Source: Candidatus Nealsoniibacteriota bacterium
GTDB lineage: Bacteria > Patescibacteriota > Minisyncoccia > Minisyncoccales > PWPS01
Direction of reading: 5' to 3'
DNA: 6,364 bases
NCBI GenBank assembly: GCA_003554445.1
Contig: PWGJ01000069.1
Location: forward strand, 1-6,364
The position numbers and the translations under genes are program-made. The notes below the pieces were generated by a model that worked only from the letters and a program-made list of their open reading frames with translations, searched no databases and was not told where the DNA came from. Every line of letters begins with the position of its first letter. Position 1 is the stretch's first letter. Positions 5,860 through 6,364 of this stretch are shown here, piece after piece.

Positions 5860-5877
5860 CCCCCGTCCGGGGGCGTT
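5854..5877 (-). terminator. Intrinsic terminator of the pilin-like gene
   Basis: AACGCCCCC (5869-5877 region read on the minus strand), loop GGAC, then GGGGGCGTT forms a perfect 9-bp stem (5856-5877) that is mostly G:C. It is followed on the minus strand by TTTTGATTTT, a good U-tract. It begins 23 bases past the pilin stop codon and isolates the pilin gene from the ftsZ set. On the plus strand there is a T-run at 5883-5888 a few bases beyond the stem, but no plus-strand gene would use it. Confidence 0.9.
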
Positions 5878-5900
5878 AATCCTTTTTTACAAGCTAATAT

Positions 5901-6338
5901 TTACTGGATGATGTTCATATCTTCATCCCACTCGTCATTGTCTTCATTTACTCTGAGTTCAATTTGATCCCCATCAAGAATCATCACTTCGTATGTATCA
6001 TCATCTGCAACCGTTTCGGGCAGTGTTCCTCCTGACAAATATGCGCCTAATTGATCTTCATCTTCACAGGGTGGATTTGCATTATGAAGATCAACCCATT
6101 GCTGCTCTCCGCCCTCTTCTTCATCAATACAATCCGGCCATCCTCCTTCAGTTACGTAATGACTGTAAATAGCGGTTGAAATAGAAGAAAGGTGCGATTG
6201 CCTGGAAGCGTTTCTGGCTTGTGCAAACTGCTGACCGGGGTTAATGGCAACGATAACCGCGGCGGCGAGAATTGCAATAATACCGATTACGATCAAAAGT
6301 TCTATTAACGTGAAACCTTTTTCGTTAAAGCTTTTCAT
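5901..6338 (-). CDS. Type IV pilin-like prepilin
   Basis: A 145-residue class III-signal protein: a short leader MKSFNEKG, predicted cleavage by prepilin peptidase between G8 and F9, then FTLIELLIVIGIIAILAAA, the N-methylation/hydrophobic helix (9-27) with the conserved glutamate E13 (position +5 of the mature protein). It would be inserted in the membrane and assembled into a type IV pilus or pseudopilus. The following INPGQQFAQARNASRQSHLS segment (32-51) continues the pilin helix. The C-terminal globular part is strongly acidic (DEEEGGE, EDED, ADDD, NEDNDEWDED) and contains two cysteines, C70 and C91, which could form a disulfide. Whether it is a major or minor pilin, or a competence or secretion pseudopilin, cannot be told because the window ends 26 bases upstream. 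That upstream stretch is AT-only apart from its far end and has no Shine-Dalgarno motif. Confidence 0.93.
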   Translation of the reverse strand: MKSFNEKGFTLIELLIVIGIIAILAAAVIVAINPGQQFAQARNASRQSHLSSISTAIYSHYVTEGGWPDCIDEEEGGEQQWVDLHNANPPCEDEDQLGAYLSGGTLPETVADDDTYEVMILDGDQIELRVNEDNDEWDEDMNIIQ

Positions 6339-6364
6339 AAAATAATAATAAATTATTTTTTCGA

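Noticed and set aside
5856..5888. Plus-strand terminator using the T-run at 5883-5888
   Set aside because: The T-run is separated from the stem by AATCC, and there is no plus-strand gene to terminate. The minus-strand reading is better.
6339..6364. Promoter for the pilin-like gene in the AT-rich end
   Set aside because: Only 26 bases are available and they are low-complexity A/T, so no specific -10/-35 pair can be supported.

Overview
The window looks like a piece of a small, AT-leaning bacterial genome, most plausibly Patescibacteria/CPR (Parcubacteria- or Microgenomates-like). This is inferred from gene style, not from a marker gene: compact enzymes, short leaders with no Shine-Dalgarno motif, a small type IV pilin-like protein, an FtsZ with lysine-rich and EK-rich tails, and tight gene packing. 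TGA is used as a stop (ends of ftsZ and of the GalU-like gene), so the recoded UGA=Gly code of Gracilibacteria/SR1 does not apply.

All seven supported genes lie on the minus strand, so transcription runs from high to low coordinates. Going that way: a type IV pilin-like protein (6338-5901), closed by a strong intrinsic terminator (5854-5877); a short spacer with a good extended -10 promoter; then a tightly packed set starting with ftsZ (5798-4356). Next come a degenerate GalU-type nucleotidyltransferase (4387-3602, overlapping ftsZ by 32 bp), an NAD(P)HX dehydratase (3605-2742, ATGA overlap), a thioredoxin reductase with an AhpF-like nucleotide-binding half (2706-1798), and a short but catalytically complete enolase (1785-586). 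A 223-base spacer (363-585) carries two identical 42-bp repeats, each a perfect hairpin, and a possible promoter inside an inverted repeat. The last gene is an archaeal-type phosphoglycerate mutase (362 to beyond the left edge, partial).

The cluster joins cell division (FtsZ), cofactor repair and redox (NAD(P)HX dehydratase, thioredoxin reductase-like) and lower glycolysis (phosphoglycerate mutase makes 2-phosphoglycerate, enolase converts it to phosphoenolpyruvate). The most unusual gene is the GalU-like protein: it keeps the fold-level sequence pattern of UDP-glucose pyrophosphorylase along its length but has lost the signature nucleotide- and metal-binding motifs, and it is coupled directly to ftsZ. 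No RNA genes, CRISPR arrays or transposons were seen, and no gene-free stretch exceeds 300 bases.
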